In this document: one piece after another, positions 52,418 through 61,933 of the stretch
Position numbering within the stretch: the stretch's first letter is position 1
Layout of the letters: each line of letters begins with the position of its first letter
Assembly (NCBI RefSeq): GCF_017875955.1
Contig: NZ_JAGINK010000001.1
Span: 191,001-255,000, forward strand
DNA: 64,000 nt
Reading direction: 5' to 3'
Source of the DNA: Pseudomonas sp. BP8
GTDB taxonomy: Bacteria; Pseudomonadota; Gammaproteobacteria; Pseudomonadales; Pseudomonadaceae
Position numbers and translations under genes: made by a program
Notes under the pieces: model-generated
Databases searched by the model: none
Seen by the model: only the letters and a program-made list of their open reading frames with translations
What the model was told of the DNA's origin: nothing

Positions 52418-55318
52418 TTAGAGGCCCTCGTCCAGAATCCGATCCACACAATCGACAAAGTAGTCCACGCTCGCCCGGGTGGTGCACATGGGCGGTTTGA
52501 TCTTGAGGATGTTCAAGTAGTCACCTGTCGGTTGCATGAAGATCCCCAGATCGCGCAGGCGGTTGCACAAGATCGTGGTCTCGGCACTGGCCGGCTCCAG
52601 CGTCTGCCGGTCACGCACCAGCTCAAGACCGAGATAGAAGCCCGAACCATGGACGGCACCCGCCAACGGATATTTATCGACCAAGCCCTGCAAGCGCGTC
52701 TTGAAATATCCTCCCACCTCGCGGGTGTTCTGCCACAGGCCTTCTTCCTGCATCACGTCGAGTACGGCCATGCCGATTCGGCAGCTGACCGGGCTGCCGC
52801 CGGCCGATGAGAAGAAATAACCCTCGGCTTCGAGCGCCTCGGCGATCTCGCGGCGGGTGATCACTGCGCCCAGCGGCTGGCCGTTGCCCATGCCCTTGGC
52901 CATGGTGATGATGTCCGGCACCACCCCCTGCTCCTCGAACCCCCAGAAGTAGTCGCCCAGGCGGCCATAGCCAACCTGTACCTCATCGGCGATACACACG
53001 CCGCCACGCGCACGCACCTTGGCGTAGGCGTCGCGCAGGTAGCCTGCCGGCAGCGAAATACCGCCCGCATTGCCATACACCGGCTCGCAGATCATCCCGG
53101 CCAACTGACGCCCCCGCGCATCGAGGTCGGCCAGCTTGGCGTCGACATCGCGCAGGTAGTCCGCGGCACTGTCGGCGCCTCGGTAGCGGCCGCGGAACGT
53201 ATTCGGCGCCTCCACCGGGTGCACCCAGTCCGGTCGTGTTTGCAGCGCCTGCGGGTTGTCGGCAATCGACGTTGAGATCGCATCGGTGGCCACCGACCAG
53301 CCATGGTAAGCCTCCAGCACGCTGATCAGGTCGCGCCCGCCGCTATAGGCCCAGGCCAGGCGAATGGCCAGGTCGTTGGCCTCGGTGCCGCTGTTGACCA
53401 GAAACACCCGGTCAAAACCCGCCGGCGCCAGCGCCAGCAGGCGCTCGGAGAACTCGGCGATAGCCGCGTAATGAAAGCGCGAGTTGGTGTTGAGCAATGA
53501 CCACTGGCGCGCCGACTCGGCTGCCATGCGCGGGTGACCATGGCCCAGCACCGCGACGTTGTTGAGCATGTCCAGGTACGAGCGGCCGTGCATGTCGATC
53601 AGGTAGTTGCGCCAGCCGCGCTCGATCTGCGGCGGGTTGGCGTAATAGTGCTTCTGCGAACGGGCGAAGCTGGCGTCGCGCCGCGCCAGCAATGCCTCTG
53701 GATCGGGCAGGGGTTCGGCATCACAGGCAAAGCCCAGCAAGGGCTGCGGTGACGGACACAAGGCCAGCCAGGCAGCGGCAATCGAGGGTTTGGCAAAGAA
53801 CGGCGGCTGTAGCTGAACGTCACGGCACAACTGCACCTTGAGCAAGCCGCAGGCGGTCCCCAACGCTTGGCCCATGGCAACCGCCTGACCATCGCTTGGC
53901 GCATCCTCCAGGCCGCTGAGCCACAGGCTCCAATCGGCACTGCGCAGCACCCCGCGACCCTCGCCAAGGCGCTGCCAGACGCCCTCCTGCGGAGCCTGAA
54001 CCAAGCAGCCCGAAGGTACTTTCAGTTCCACGCCCAACGCGCAGGTAGCCGGCTCGTCGGCACGGTCAACGTGCGTCTGCGACAGTCGGTACTGGCCATG
54101 CAGGCTGCACGCCGCACCCGGTTGAGCCGCCAACACGCTTTGATCGAAGCCGCGTTGCTCCCAGTTGCCCGCCTCGCAATGCGGGCTGAGCACGCCGAGA
54201 TCGACCCGACTGACCGCTTGTCCGGCCAGCGCTGGCAGCAACGGTGCGCCGCCGGACAGCTGCAAGGGCGGCAATGAGTGGCCTGCGGCCTGGAGAATGG
54301 CGGCCTCCATCAGTGCCGCCGGCACCTGGCTGGCGGTGTCGAAAATTTCCCACTCGTGGGCAATGTTGTCGCGGATGTACTGGTTGTCTGGGTCGACCGC
54401 CAATTGCTGCTCGCTGCTCAACACCAACACGGCGGCGCGCAGCACCACCAGCGGCCACAGCGCTCGCAGCTCTGCCAGTTCCAGCGGATTGACGGTCTGG
54501 TAGGCGCTGACTGCCGGCAGGATGCGCAACGGGTCGCCTTCGGCGTGGTGCAGCAGCGCAGCGCAGGTCACGGACAGATCAGCGATGCGCCAGGTGCGCA
54601 GCAGGTCACCGAAGTCGATGACGCCCTGCACCTGCCATTCGCGTTCCTGGTCACGGCGCCAGACCACATTGTCATCGGTGATGTCCAGGTGCACGGCTTG
54701 GCTGGGCAGATGCTCCACCAGCGGTGCCAGGGCTTGTGCTGCCTGGCCAGTCACTTGCGCCAGACGATCGCGTCGCGCTGTATCGCTGATTATCGGCAAC
54801 AAGTGGCCAATCAGTGCCTGGGCATGCTGCGGGTCCCATTGCAGGGTGCGCGTCAGGCCTGGGTGGTCGAAGCCGGCCAAGGCTTGGTCGACCCGAGCGC
54901 AGAGCGCGCCCAGTTCAGCCATCAGCCTGGCGGGCAAGTGCTTGAGGCGGGTCAGTGGCTGGCCCTCGAGGTAGCTGAGCAGGCGCACGCGCAGCGGCTG
55001 GCCGTCGACCTCCAGCGCCAGCAATGCCTGGCCGTTATTCGCAGGGCGAACATGGGGCACTGGCAGGCCTTGTTTGGCCAGGTACGCCAGGGCGGCGTGC
55101 TGCGCCTGCAATTCGACCTCGGCATAGCTGCCATGGCACGCCTTGAGGACGAAGCGGCCGGCCGCACTGTCGACACGCAGGTTGAGGTCTTGCTGGCTGC
55201 CCAGCGACTGCAGACTGCCCTCGAGATCGTAGTGCGCTCGCAACAGGGCATGGGCCTGGGCTTCGCTGAGCGAAGGGCTGGGCTGACTGGAGCGCTGGAT
55301 CAGAGTGTTGAGGGGCAT
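52418..55318 (-). CDS. Fused APH-type kinase and class III aminotransferase-fold protein
   Basis: 966 residues in three parts. Residues about 25-330: aminoglycoside-phosphotransferase-like kinase (catalytic AVHLDITDDNVVW, metal site VIDFGD). About 390-560: a beta-rich domain resembling a degenerate peptidase M23/biotinyl-type fold. About 590-960: class III PLP enzyme with VNSGTEANDLAIRLA, CIADEVQVGYGRLG and the PLP lysine in MAKGMGNGQPLGAV. Human 5-hydroxylysine kinase and the phospholyases PHYKPL/ETNPPL are separate versions of the two ends. So a kinase plus phospho-lyase acting on an amino alcohol is the best guess. The ATG at 55318 has GAGG upstream. Confidence 0.85.
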   Translation of the reverse strand: MPLNTLIQRSSQPSPSLSEAQAHALLRAHYDLEGSLQSLGSQQDLNLRVDSAAGRFVLKACHGSYAEVELQAQHAALAYLAKQGLPVPHVRPANNGQALLALEVDGQPLRVRLLSYLEGQPLTRLKHLPARLMAELGALCARVDQALAGFDHPGLTRTLQWDPQHAQALIGHLLPIISDTARRDRLAQVTGQAAQALAPLVEHLPSQAVHLDITDDNVVWRRDQEREWQVQGVIDFGDLLRTWRIADLSVTCAALLHHAEGDPLRILPAVSAYQTVNPLELAELRALWPLVVLRAAVLVLSSEQQLAVDPDNQYIRDNIAHEWEIFDTASQVPAALMEAAILQAAGHSLPPLQLSGGAPLLPALAGQAVSRVDLGVLSPHCEAGNWEQRGFDQSVLAAQPGAACSLHGQYRLSQTHVDRADEPATCALGVELKVPSGCLVQAPQEGVWQRLGEGRGVLRSADWSLWLSGLEDAPSDGQAVAMGQALGTACGLLKVQLCRDVQLQPPFFAKPSIAAAWLALCPSPQPLLGFACDAEPLPDPEALLARRDASFARSQKHYYANPPQIERGWRNYLIDMHGRSYLDMLNNVAVLGHGHPRMAAESARQWSLLNTNSRFHYAAIAEFSERLLALAPAGFDRVFLVNSGTEANDLAIRLAWAYSGGRDLISVLEAYHGWSVATDAISTSIADNPQALQTRPDWVHPVEAPNTFRGRYRGADSAADYLRDVDAKLADLDARGRQLAGMICEPVYGNAGGISLPAGYLRDAYAKVRARGGVCIADEVQVGYGRLGDYFWGFEEQGVVPDIITMAKGMGNGQPLGAVITRREIAEALEAEGYFFSSAGGSPVSCRIGMAVLDVMQEEGLWQNTREVGGYFKTRLQGLVDKYPLAGAVHGSGFYLGLELVRDRQTLEPASAETTILCNRLRDLGIFMQPTGDYLNILKIKPPMCTTRASVDYFVDCVDRILDEGL

Positions 55319-55504
55319 GAACGAGGGACCTCGGTTTTTTTGTCGCTTATATCGCCACCGATGCGGCAGATAAACAAGGGGAGCGTAAACAATTACGATC
55401 AGCTGTGATCTGGGCGGGCCTCCTACAGGTACTGTGCAGGGCCGCCCTACACGCAACAATGAGGCTATGCTCAAAACCAGCGCCCGCTGGCAGAGGATGC
55501 CCTC

Positions 55505-56044
55505 ATGAACATCATCCAGACCGATATCCCCGACGTTCTGATCATCGAACCCCAGGTCTTCGAAGACAGCCGAGGGTTTTTCTTCGAGAGCTTCAATGCC
55601 CGCACCTTCAAGGAGCAGACCGGAGTTACCACCGACTTCGTCCAGGACAACCATTCGTTCTCCCGCCAAGGCGTACTGCGAGGCATGCACTATCAGCTGG
55701 TCAACCCGCAGGGCAAACTGGTCCAGGTGGTGCAAGGCGAAGTACTGGACGTGGCCGTCGATGTTCGTCTCGACTCACCCACCTTCGGCCGCTGGGTGTC
55801 GACCCGCCTCAGCGCTGCCAACCATCGCCACTTCTGGGTGCCACCAGGGCTGGCCCACGGCTTTCTGGTCCTCAGCGAGTCGGCAAACTTCCTCTACAAG
55901 ACCACCGACTACTTCACCCCAGGTGCCGAGTACTGCATACGCTGGGATGACCCCGACCTGGCCATCGACTGGGGCGGCGTGCAGGCGCCAGTGCTGTCTG
56001 CCAAGGACCAGCTCGGGCGCTCATTCAGGGAGCTGTTCCCATGA
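55505..56044 (+). CDS. rfbC: dTDP-4-dehydrorhamnose 3,5-epimerase
   Basis: 179-residue cupin-type epimerase of dTDP-L-rhamnose synthesis. Family marks: EPQVFEDSRGFFFESFN, DNHSFSRQGVLRGMHYQ (catalytic His), VVQGEVLDVAVDVR, FWVPPGLAHGFLVLS and a C-terminal Lys. Stands alone, without rfbA/B/D beside it, so the rest of the pathway is elsewhere. Divergent from the kinase/aminotransferase fusion. Confidence 0.96.
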   Translation: MNIIQTDIPDVLIIEPQVFEDSRGFFFESFNARTFKEQTGVTTDFVQDNHSFSRQGVLRGMHYQLVNPQGKLVQVVQGEVLDVAVDVRLDSPTFGRWVSTRLSAANHRHFWVPPGLAHGFLVLSESANFLYKTTDYFTPGAEYCIRWDDPDLAIDWGGVQAPVLSAKDQLGRSFRELFP

Positions 56045-56136
56045 GCCCGGGGAAGATCCTCATCTGCGCCAGCAAGCGCTCATCGACAGCATGAACTAGC
56101 GCATAATTGCCTCAGACTTTTCTGGCGCAACTGGCG

Positions 56137-57951
56137 ATGATTCAGATTTCCACCCCACCCCGACGCCCCCGCTGGCGTAGCCTGGCATTGCTGGCCATCT
56201 GCCTGGCGCCGTTGCTCTGGCCGCTGCATCACCTGGCCGAGCGCTATTACCAGGACCGCCTGGCCTCGCAAAACCGGCAGACCCTCGACCTGTACGTGGC
56301 CAACCTGCTCGGCACCCTGCACCGCTACGAGACCTTGCCGCAGATCCTCGGCGAGCTGCCCGCGCTGCGCCAGGTGCTGGCCGACCCGTTCAAGCTGGAA
56401 GCGGTGACCAACGCCAATCGGCTGCTCAAGGACATCGTCCAGCAGACCGGCGCCGAAGTGATGTACCTGATGGACGTCAGGGGCAATACCCTGGCCGGCT
56501 CCAACTGGGACAAGCACGACAGTTTCGTCGGCCGCAATTTCGCCTTCCGGCCGTACTTCATCGAAGCCATGGAAGGTCGCCTGGGGCGCTTCTTCGGCCA
56601 GGGCACGACCTCGGCCAAACGTGGCTACTTCTTTGCCGCCGCCGTGCGTGTTCGCGATCGGGTGATTGGCGTACTGGTGGTCAAGGTTGACCTGGATCAC
56701 ACCGAAACGCTCTGGGGCCGTACGCCCGAGCAACTGCTGCTGACCGACCAGAACGGCGTGGTGGTACTCACCTCGCGGCCCGACTGGCGCTTTCGCGCAA
56801 CGCGCCAGCTGACCTCGGCCGAACGCGAGGCGATGCTCGCCATCCAGCCCTACCCCACCCAGGCGCCGCAGCCGCTCAACCTCAATCCGGATGCCTGGCT
56901 GACGCAAACCCGCGACATCAAGGAAACCGGCTGGCAGGTGAGCATCCTCGCCCCGCACATCCTCATCGACCGCTCGGTGCAGACGGTCATGGCCATCGGC
57001 GCAGGCGCACTGCTGGTGCTGATACTGCTGGCCGGGCTGGTGATGCAGCGACGCCGCCACTACATCGACCGCATCGACCTCGAAGCCCGTGGCCGGCAAG
57101 ACCTGGAAAAGCGCGTGGTCGAGCGTACCGCCGACCTCGAGGGCCTCAATACCCGGCTCAAGAGCGCCGTGCTCGAGCGCGAGAACGCCCAGCAAGAGCT
57201 GGTACGCGCCCAGGACGAGCTGGTCCAGGCCGGCAAGCTGTCGGTGCTCGGCACCATGTCGGCCAGCATCAGCCACGAGCTCAACCAGCCCCTGGCGGCG
57301 ATCCGCAGCTACGCCGAGAACGCCGAGATCCTGCTTGACCACCAACGCACCGACGACGCTCGCGGCAACCTCAAGCTGATCGGCGAACTGACCGGGCGCA
57401 TGGCCTCGATCATTGCCCACCTGCGCGCGTTCGCCCGCCGCGACCGGCACGCCCCGGAAAGCGTTGCCCTGCAACCCGCGCTGGACGACGCCCTGGCCCT
57501 GCTGGCCAAGCGCCGGCGGGCCATGGCCGTCGAACTGATCCGCGACCTGCCGGACGCGCCGCTATGGGTCCAGGCAGGCGAAACGCGTCTGCGCCAGGTG
57601 CTCGGCAACCTGCTGGCCAACGCCCTCGACGCCCTCACCGAAAAAGCCAACCCACGCAAACTGTGGCTGAGTGCGGAAAAGCGCGACGACACCGTCTACC
57701 TGTACATTCGCGACAACGGCCCGGGCTTTACCCGGCAAGCCCTGGAGCGTGCCAAAGAGCCGTTCTTCACCACCAAGACCCGTACCCAGGGCCTGGGCTT
57801 GGGCCTGGCCATCTGCGAAAGCCTGATGCGCACCCTCGGTGGCGAGCTGCTGCTCGGCAACCACCCTGAAGGCGGCGCCTTGCTCACCCTGCAGATGCGC
57901 GTGGCCAAGCCCGGCGCCACCCTGCCCACTTCGGAGGACCCCTCGGCATGA
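56137..57951 (+). CDS. Sensor histidine kinase (DctB/NtrB-like with periplasmic Cache domain)
   Basis: 604 residues from the ATG at 56137. TM1 about 15-34, a dCache-like periplasmic domain with GNTLAGSNWDKHDSFVGRNFAFRPYF (in part), TM2 (MAIGAGALLVLILLAGLVM), coiled coil, HisKA with phospho-accepting His in SASISHELNQPLAAIRS, and a complete HATPase (NLLANALDAL, DNGPGF, GLGLGLAI). C4-dicarboxylate-type kinases share this layout; ligand unknown. Overlaps the downstream regulator gene by 4 bp (ATGA). Confidence 0.92.
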   Translation: MIQISTPPRRPRWRSLALLAICLAPLLWPLHHLAERYYQDRLASQNRQTLDLYVANLLGTLHRYETLPQILGELPALRQVLADPFKLEAVTNANRLLKDIVQQTGAEVMYLMDVRGNTLAGSNWDKHDSFVGRNFAFRPYFIEAMEGRLGRFFGQGTTSAKRGYFFAAAVRVRDRVIGVLVVKVDLDHTETLWGRTPEQLLLTDQNGVVVLTSRPDWRFRATRQLTSAEREAMLAIQPYPTQAPQPLNLNPDAWLTQTRDIKETGWQVSILAPHILIDRSVQTVMAIGAGALLVLILLAGLVMQRRRHYIDRIDLEARGRQDLEKRVVERTADLEGLNTRLKSAVLERENAQQELVRAQDELVQAGKLSVLGTMSASISHELNQPLAAIRSYAENAEILLDHQRTDDARGNLKLIGELTGRMASIIAHLRAFARRDRHAPESVALQPALDDALALLAKRRRAMAVELIRDLPDAPLWVQAGETRLRQVLGNLLANALDALTEKANPRKLWLSAEKRDDTVYLYIRDNGPGFTRQALERAKEPFFTTKTRTQGLGLGLAICESLMRTLGGELLLGNHPEGGALLTLQMRVAKPGATLPTSEDPSA

Positions 57952-59360
57952 CGCCCGAGACTTTGATCGACAGCCACACCCAGGTGATCCTGGTCGACGA
58001 CGACCCGCACCTGCGCCAGGCCTTGGGCCAGACCCTCGACCTGGCCGGGCTCAAGGTGGTCACCCTGGCCGATGCCCAGGGCCTTGCCGAACGCATCGAG
58101 CCAGACTGGCCGGGCGTGGTCGTCAGCGATATCCGCATGCCCGGCATCGATGGCCTGCAACTGCTCGAACACCTGCGCGGGCGCGACCAGGAGCTGCCGG
58201 TGCTGCTGATTACTGGCCACGGCGACGTGCCGCTGGCAGTGCAGGCGATGCGCGCCGGGGCCTATGACTTTCTCGAAAAACCCTTCGCCAGCGATGCCCT
58301 GCTCGACAGCGTGCGGCGGGCGCTGGCCCTGCGTCGGCTGGTACTGGACAACCGCAGCCTGCGCCTGGCCCTGAGCGACCGCCAGCAGTTGTCGACGCGC
58401 CTGGTCGGCCAGTCACCGGCCATGCAGCGCCTGCGCGAACAGATCGGCGCCCTCGCCGGCACCCGTGCCGACGTGCTGATCCTCGGTGAGACCGGCGCCG
58501 GCAAGGAGGTCGTCGCCCGCGCCCTGCACGACCTGTCGAGCCGCCGCGACGGCCCGTTCGTGGCGATCAACGCCGGCGCCCTGGCCGAATCGGTGGTCGA
58601 GAGCGAACTGTTCGGCCATGAGCCCGGGGCCTTTACCGGGGCGCAGAAGCGGCGTATCGGCAAGTTCGAGTTCGCCAACGGCGGCACACTGTTTCTCGAC
58701 GAAATCGAGAGCATGAGCCTGGATGTCCAGGTCAAGCTGCTGCGCATGCTCCAGGAGCGAGTGGTCGAGCGTCTCGGCGGCAACCAGCTGATCCCGCTGG
58801 ATATCCGCGTCATCGCCGCGACCAAGGAAGACCTGCGCCAAGCCGCCGACCAGGGCCGTTTCCGTGCCGACCTGTATTACCGCCTGAACGTCGCCCCGCT
58901 GCGCATCCCGGCGCTGCGCGAACGCGGCGACGATATCCTGGTGCTGTTCCAGCATTTCGCCGACGCCGCCAGCCAGCGTCACGGCCTAGCGCCGCATAGC
59001 CTGCAACCGGGACAACGGGCCATGCTCCTGCGCCACGCCTGGCCGGGCAACGTGCGCGAATTGCAGAACGCCGCCGAACGCTTCGCCCTCGGCCTCGAAC
59101 TGGCCCTCGACGGCCAACCGCCGGCCGCCGCGCCGAGCGCCGAGCCGCTGCTGAGCGGCAACCTCAGTGAGCAGGTCGAGCAGTTCGAGCGCTCACTGAT
59201 CGCCGCCGAACTGACCCAACCGCACAGCTCCATGCGCAGCCTCGCCGAAGCACTGGGTATCCCGCGCAAGACCCTCCACGACAAACTGCGCAAGCACGGC
59301 CTGAGCTTTGCCGACAGCAATGGCGGTGGCGCTGACGATCACGAGGAGCAGCGCCCATGA
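57948..59360 (+). CDS. Sigma-54-dependent response regulator (NtrC/DctD type)
   Basis: 470 residues: receiver (acidic pocket DDDP 17-20, phospho-acceptor Asp61 in VVVSDIRMPGIDG), AAA+ domain with Walker A GETGAGKE, sigma-54 contact loop GAFTGA and Walker B LFLDEI, and a Fis-type HTH at the end (SSMRSLAEALGIPRKTLHDKL). Partner of the preceding kinase. Its target genes need a -24/-12 promoter; none was seen nearby. Confidence 0.95.
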   Translation: MTPETLIDSHTQVILVDDDPHLRQALGQTLDLAGLKVVTLADAQGLAERIEPDWPGVVVSDIRMPGIDGLQLLEHLRGRDQELPVLLITGHGDVPLAVQAMRAGAYDFLEKPFASDALLDSVRRALALRRLVLDNRSLRLALSDRQQLSTRLVGQSPAMQRLREQIGALAGTRADVLILGETGAGKEVVARALHDLSSRRDGPFVAINAGALAESVVESELFGHEPGAFTGAQKRRIGKFEFANGGTLFLDEIESMSLDVQVKLLRMLQERVVERLGGNQLIPLDIRVIAATKEDLRQAADQGRFRADLYYRLNVAPLRIPALRERGDDILVLFQHFADAASQRHGLAPHSLQPGQRAMLLRHAWPGNVRELQNAAERFALGLELALDGQPPAAAPSAEPLLSGNLSEQVEQFERSLIAAELTQPHSSMRSLAEALGIPRKTLHDKLRKHGLSFADSNGGGADDHEEQRP

Positions 59361-59812
59361 ACAGCGACAGCCAGTACCTGCAAGGGGTATTGCACAGCGA
59401 CATCCCCCTGACCCGCGAGATGGGCCTGGAAGTCATCGCCTGGGAGGATCGCTGCCTGCGCCTGCAATTACCGCTGGCAGCCAACGTCAATCACAAAAGC
59501 ACCATGTTTGGCGGCAGCCTGTACTGCGCGGCGGTGCTGGTGGGGTGGGGCTGGTTGCACCTGCGCTTGCGCGAGGCAGGGATCGACGATGGGCATATCG
59601 TCATTCAGGAGGGCCAGATCAGTTATCCGCTGCCCGTCACCGGCGCTGCAATTGCCTGCTGCGCAGCGCCAGACGACAAGACCTGGGAGCGTTTCGTCAC
59701 CCTCTACCAGCGCCGCGGCCGCGCACGCCTGACGCTTGAGACGTTGGTTACCAATGCTGGCAGCGATGAGCCCGCAGTCAGGTTCAGCGGGCAATACGTG
59801 CTACATCGTTGA
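59357..59812 (+). CDS. Hotdog-fold thioesterase domain protein (YiiD C-terminal type)
   Basis: 151 residues beginning in the regulator's stop (ATGA). The signature of the YiiD_C thioesterase family is visible: LPLAANVNHKSTMFGGSLYCAAVLVGWGW (in part). It lacks the acetyltransferase domain that YiiD carries in enterobacteria. Likely acyl-CoA or acyl-carrier hydrolase; substrate unknown. Its tail overlaps the convergent cysQ end by 12 bp. Confidence 0.85.
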   Translation: MNSDSQYLQGVLHSDIPLTREMGLEVIAWEDRCLRLQLPLAANVNHKSTMFGGSLYCAAVLVGWGWLHLRLREAGIDDGHIVIQEGQISYPLPVTGAAIACCAAPDDKTWERFVTLYQRRGRARLTLETLVTNAGSDEPAVRFSGQYVLHR

Positions 59813-60628
59813 GGCGAGTTGGATCAGCGCCTGCCGCCAGCTGGCGGTGCGTGGTAAGGCCAGGAAGAATGGATTGAGCAGCGATTCACGCGGCGGGTAA
59901 CGGAATGCTTGGCCATCCAGGCTGATCACTTCGCCGCCCGCGCCTTCCAATACGCCCTGGGCCGCGGCGGTATCCCACTGCGAGGTCGGCGCCAGGCGCG
60001 GATAGCAATCGGCAGCGCCTTCGGCCAACAGGCAGAACTTCAGCGAACTGCCGATGTTGGCCAGCGCCAGCTCCCCCACCGCTCCGCTCAGGCCGGCCAA
60101 CAGCGCTTCTTGTTGCGGGCTGGAGTGACGCCGGCTGGCGACCACGGTAAAGCGCTCACCCGCGGGAGGCGTCGTGCGTACCTGAATGCGCTGCGCCTGA
60201 CCGTCTCGGTCTGCACGCCAGGCACCCAGCTCGCGTCCGCCGAAATAGCAGCGGCCATTGGTCGGCATCGCCACCACGCCGAACACCACTTCACCCTGCT
60301 CGATCAGCGCGATGTTGACGGTAAATTCTTCGCTGCCGGCAATAAATTCCTTGGTGCCGTCCAGCGGATCGACCAGCCACCAGCGCTGCCAGCCTTGCCG
60401 TTCGGCCAGGGCGATCTCGCAGTCTTCCTCGGACAACACCGGAATCTGCGGCGCCAGCGCCCGCAGGCCATCGGCGATGACATGGTGCGCAGCCAAGTCG
60501 CCGGCAGTCACCGGCGAATCGTCGGCCTTGGCCGTGACCGCCACGTCGGCGCGCCAGAACGGCAGGATCGCCTCGCCGGCGAGCTGGGCGAGCTTGACCG
60601 TTTGGTGCATCAGGTCGAGATCGTTCAT
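59801..60628 (-). CDS. cysQ: 3'(2'),5'-bisphosphate nucleotidase CysQ
   Basis: 275 residues. Hydrolyses PAP/PAPS, clearing the by-product of sulphate assimilation; Mg-dependent, lithium-sensitive family. Motifs VLSEEDCEI, DPLDGTKEFIAG and SQWDTAAAQGVLEGAGG are intact. Overlaps the upstream nudE by 4 bp. Confidence 0.96.
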   Translation of the reverse strand: MNDLDLMHQTVKLAQLAGEAILPFWRADVAVTAKADDSPVTAGDLAAHHVIADGLRALAPQIPVLSEEDCEIALAERQGWQRWWLVDPLDGTKEFIAGSEEFTVNIALIEQGEVVFGVVAMPTNGRCYFGGRELGAWRADRDGQAQRIQVRTTPPAGERFTVVASRRHSSPQQEALLAGLSGAVGELALANIGSSLKFCLLAEGAADCYPRLAPTSQWDTAAAQGVLEGAGGEVISLDGQAFRYPPRESLLNPFFLALPRTASWRQALIQLASTM

Positions 60629-61191
60629 ACGCTGAGCAGCCCGCGCTGGGTGAGCATGTCGCGCACCAGGTACAGCGCTGCCAACGCCCGGCCCTCAGTG
60701 AACTGCGGATGCATGGCCAAGGCCGACAGCTCGCGCAGGTTGACCTTGTCGACGCGCATCGGCTCGGGCTCGTCGCCCTCCAGGCGCTCTTCGTAGAGGT
60801 CGGTGGCCAGCACCACCTGGATCTTCTGGCTCATGTAGCCCGGAGACAGCGACAGTTCGGTGAGGTGCTCAAGCTGGCGTGCGCCAAAGCCGGCCTCTTC
60901 CTTGAGCTCGCGGTTGGCCGCGGCGAGCACGTCCTCACCCGGCTCGATCAGGCCCTTGGGCAGCGACAGCTCGTATTCGTCGGTGCCACCGCAGTATTCC
61001 TCGACCAGAATCGCATGCTCGGCGTCGAGCAGCGCCACGATCATGACCGCACCGTAGCCATTACCCCGACCGACCAGGCGCTCGTAGGTCCGTTCGGTAC
61101 CGTTGGAGAAGCGTAACTGCACGGCTTCGACACGGAACAGACGGCTACTGGCGACGATTTCGCGGCTGAGGACGGTGGGTTTCTGGCGCAT
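60625..61191 (-). CDS. nudE: ADP compounds hydrolase NudE
   Basis: 188 residues. Nudix hydrolase of Ap3A, ADP-ribose and NADH type. The Nudix box GLIEPGEDVLAAANRELKEE followed by AGFG is complete. Start MRQKPTVLSREIVASSRLFRVE is the family start. Upstream of cysQ in the same operon and divergent from yrfG. Confidence 0.94.
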   Translation of the reverse strand: MRQKPTVLSREIVASSRLFRVEAVQLRFSNGTERTYERLVGRGNGYGAVMIVALLDAEHAILVEEYCGGTDEYELSLPKGLIEPGEDVLAAANRELKEEAGFGARQLEHLTELSLSPGYMSQKIQVVLATDLYEERLEGDEPEPMRVDKVNLRELSALAMHPQFTEGRALAALYLVRDMLTQRGLLSV

Positions 61192-61255
61192 GGGGCGGCT
61201 CCTTGGCGTGAACGGGTTACTATACCGTGGCTAGCCGACTGATCGAGAGTTTCCC

Positions 61256-61918
61256 ATGCCGCTTCTTCCCTGGTCTGCCATTGATACCGTCCTGCTGGAT
61301 ATGGATGGCACCCTGCTCGACCTGCATTACGACAACCAGTTCTGGCTGGAGCACCTGCCCCAGCGCTATGCCGAGCTGCATGGCGTGAGCCGAGCGATGG
61401 CCGAGATGGAGCTGCAGCCGCTGTTCGAACGCAACGCCGGCACGCTCAACTGGTACTGCCTGGATTTCTGGAGCAGTGAGCTGAAGCTGCCGATCCGTGA
61501 ATTGAAGCAGGAGATCGCCGACCTGATCGCCCTGCGCCCGGATGCCGACACCTTCCTGGCGGCCATTCGCCAGGCGGGCAAGCGCGTGGTGATGATCACC
61601 AATGCCCATCGGGATTCGTTGTCGCTCAAGCTGGAGCGGATCGAGCTGGCGCCGTATTTCGAACGGCTGATCAGCTCGCACGACTATGGCTACCCGAAGG
61701 AGAGCGCGCAGTTCTGGGATGCGTTGCAGGCGGATATCGGCTTTGACCCAGGGCGCAGCCTGTTTATCGACGACACCCTGGCGATCCTGCGCAGTGCGCA
61801 GCGCTTTGGAGTGGGACACCTGCTGGCGGTGCGCCAACCGGACAGCAAGGCAGCCCCACGCGATACCCAGGAGTTTGCTGCGGTTGAGGATTATCGGGCG
61901 TTGCTTGAGGGGTTGTGA
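61256..61918 (+). CDS. yrfG: HAD-superfamily hydrolase (GMP/IMP nucleotidase YrfG)
   Basis: 220 residues. HAD phosphatase with nucleophile in LLDMDGTLLDLHYDN, Thr/Ser motif in MITNAHRDSL, Lys in YPKESAQFW and acidic motif FIDDTLAIL. Close in sequence to YrfG, which dephosphorylates purine nucleotides. Divergent from nudE-cysQ as in related genomes. Confidence 0.93.
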   Translation: MPLLPWSAIDTVLLDMDGTLLDLHYDNQFWLEHLPQRYAELHGVSRAMAEMELQPLFERNAGTLNWYCLDFWSSELKLPIRELKQEIADLIALRPDADTFLAAIRQAGKRVVMITNAHRDSLSLKLERIELAPYFERLISSHDYGYPKESAQFWDALQADIGFDPGRSLFIDDTLAILRSAQRFGVGHLLAVRQPDSKAAPRDTQEFAAVEDYRALLEGL

Positions 61919-61933
61919 GGCTAGCAGGACAGG

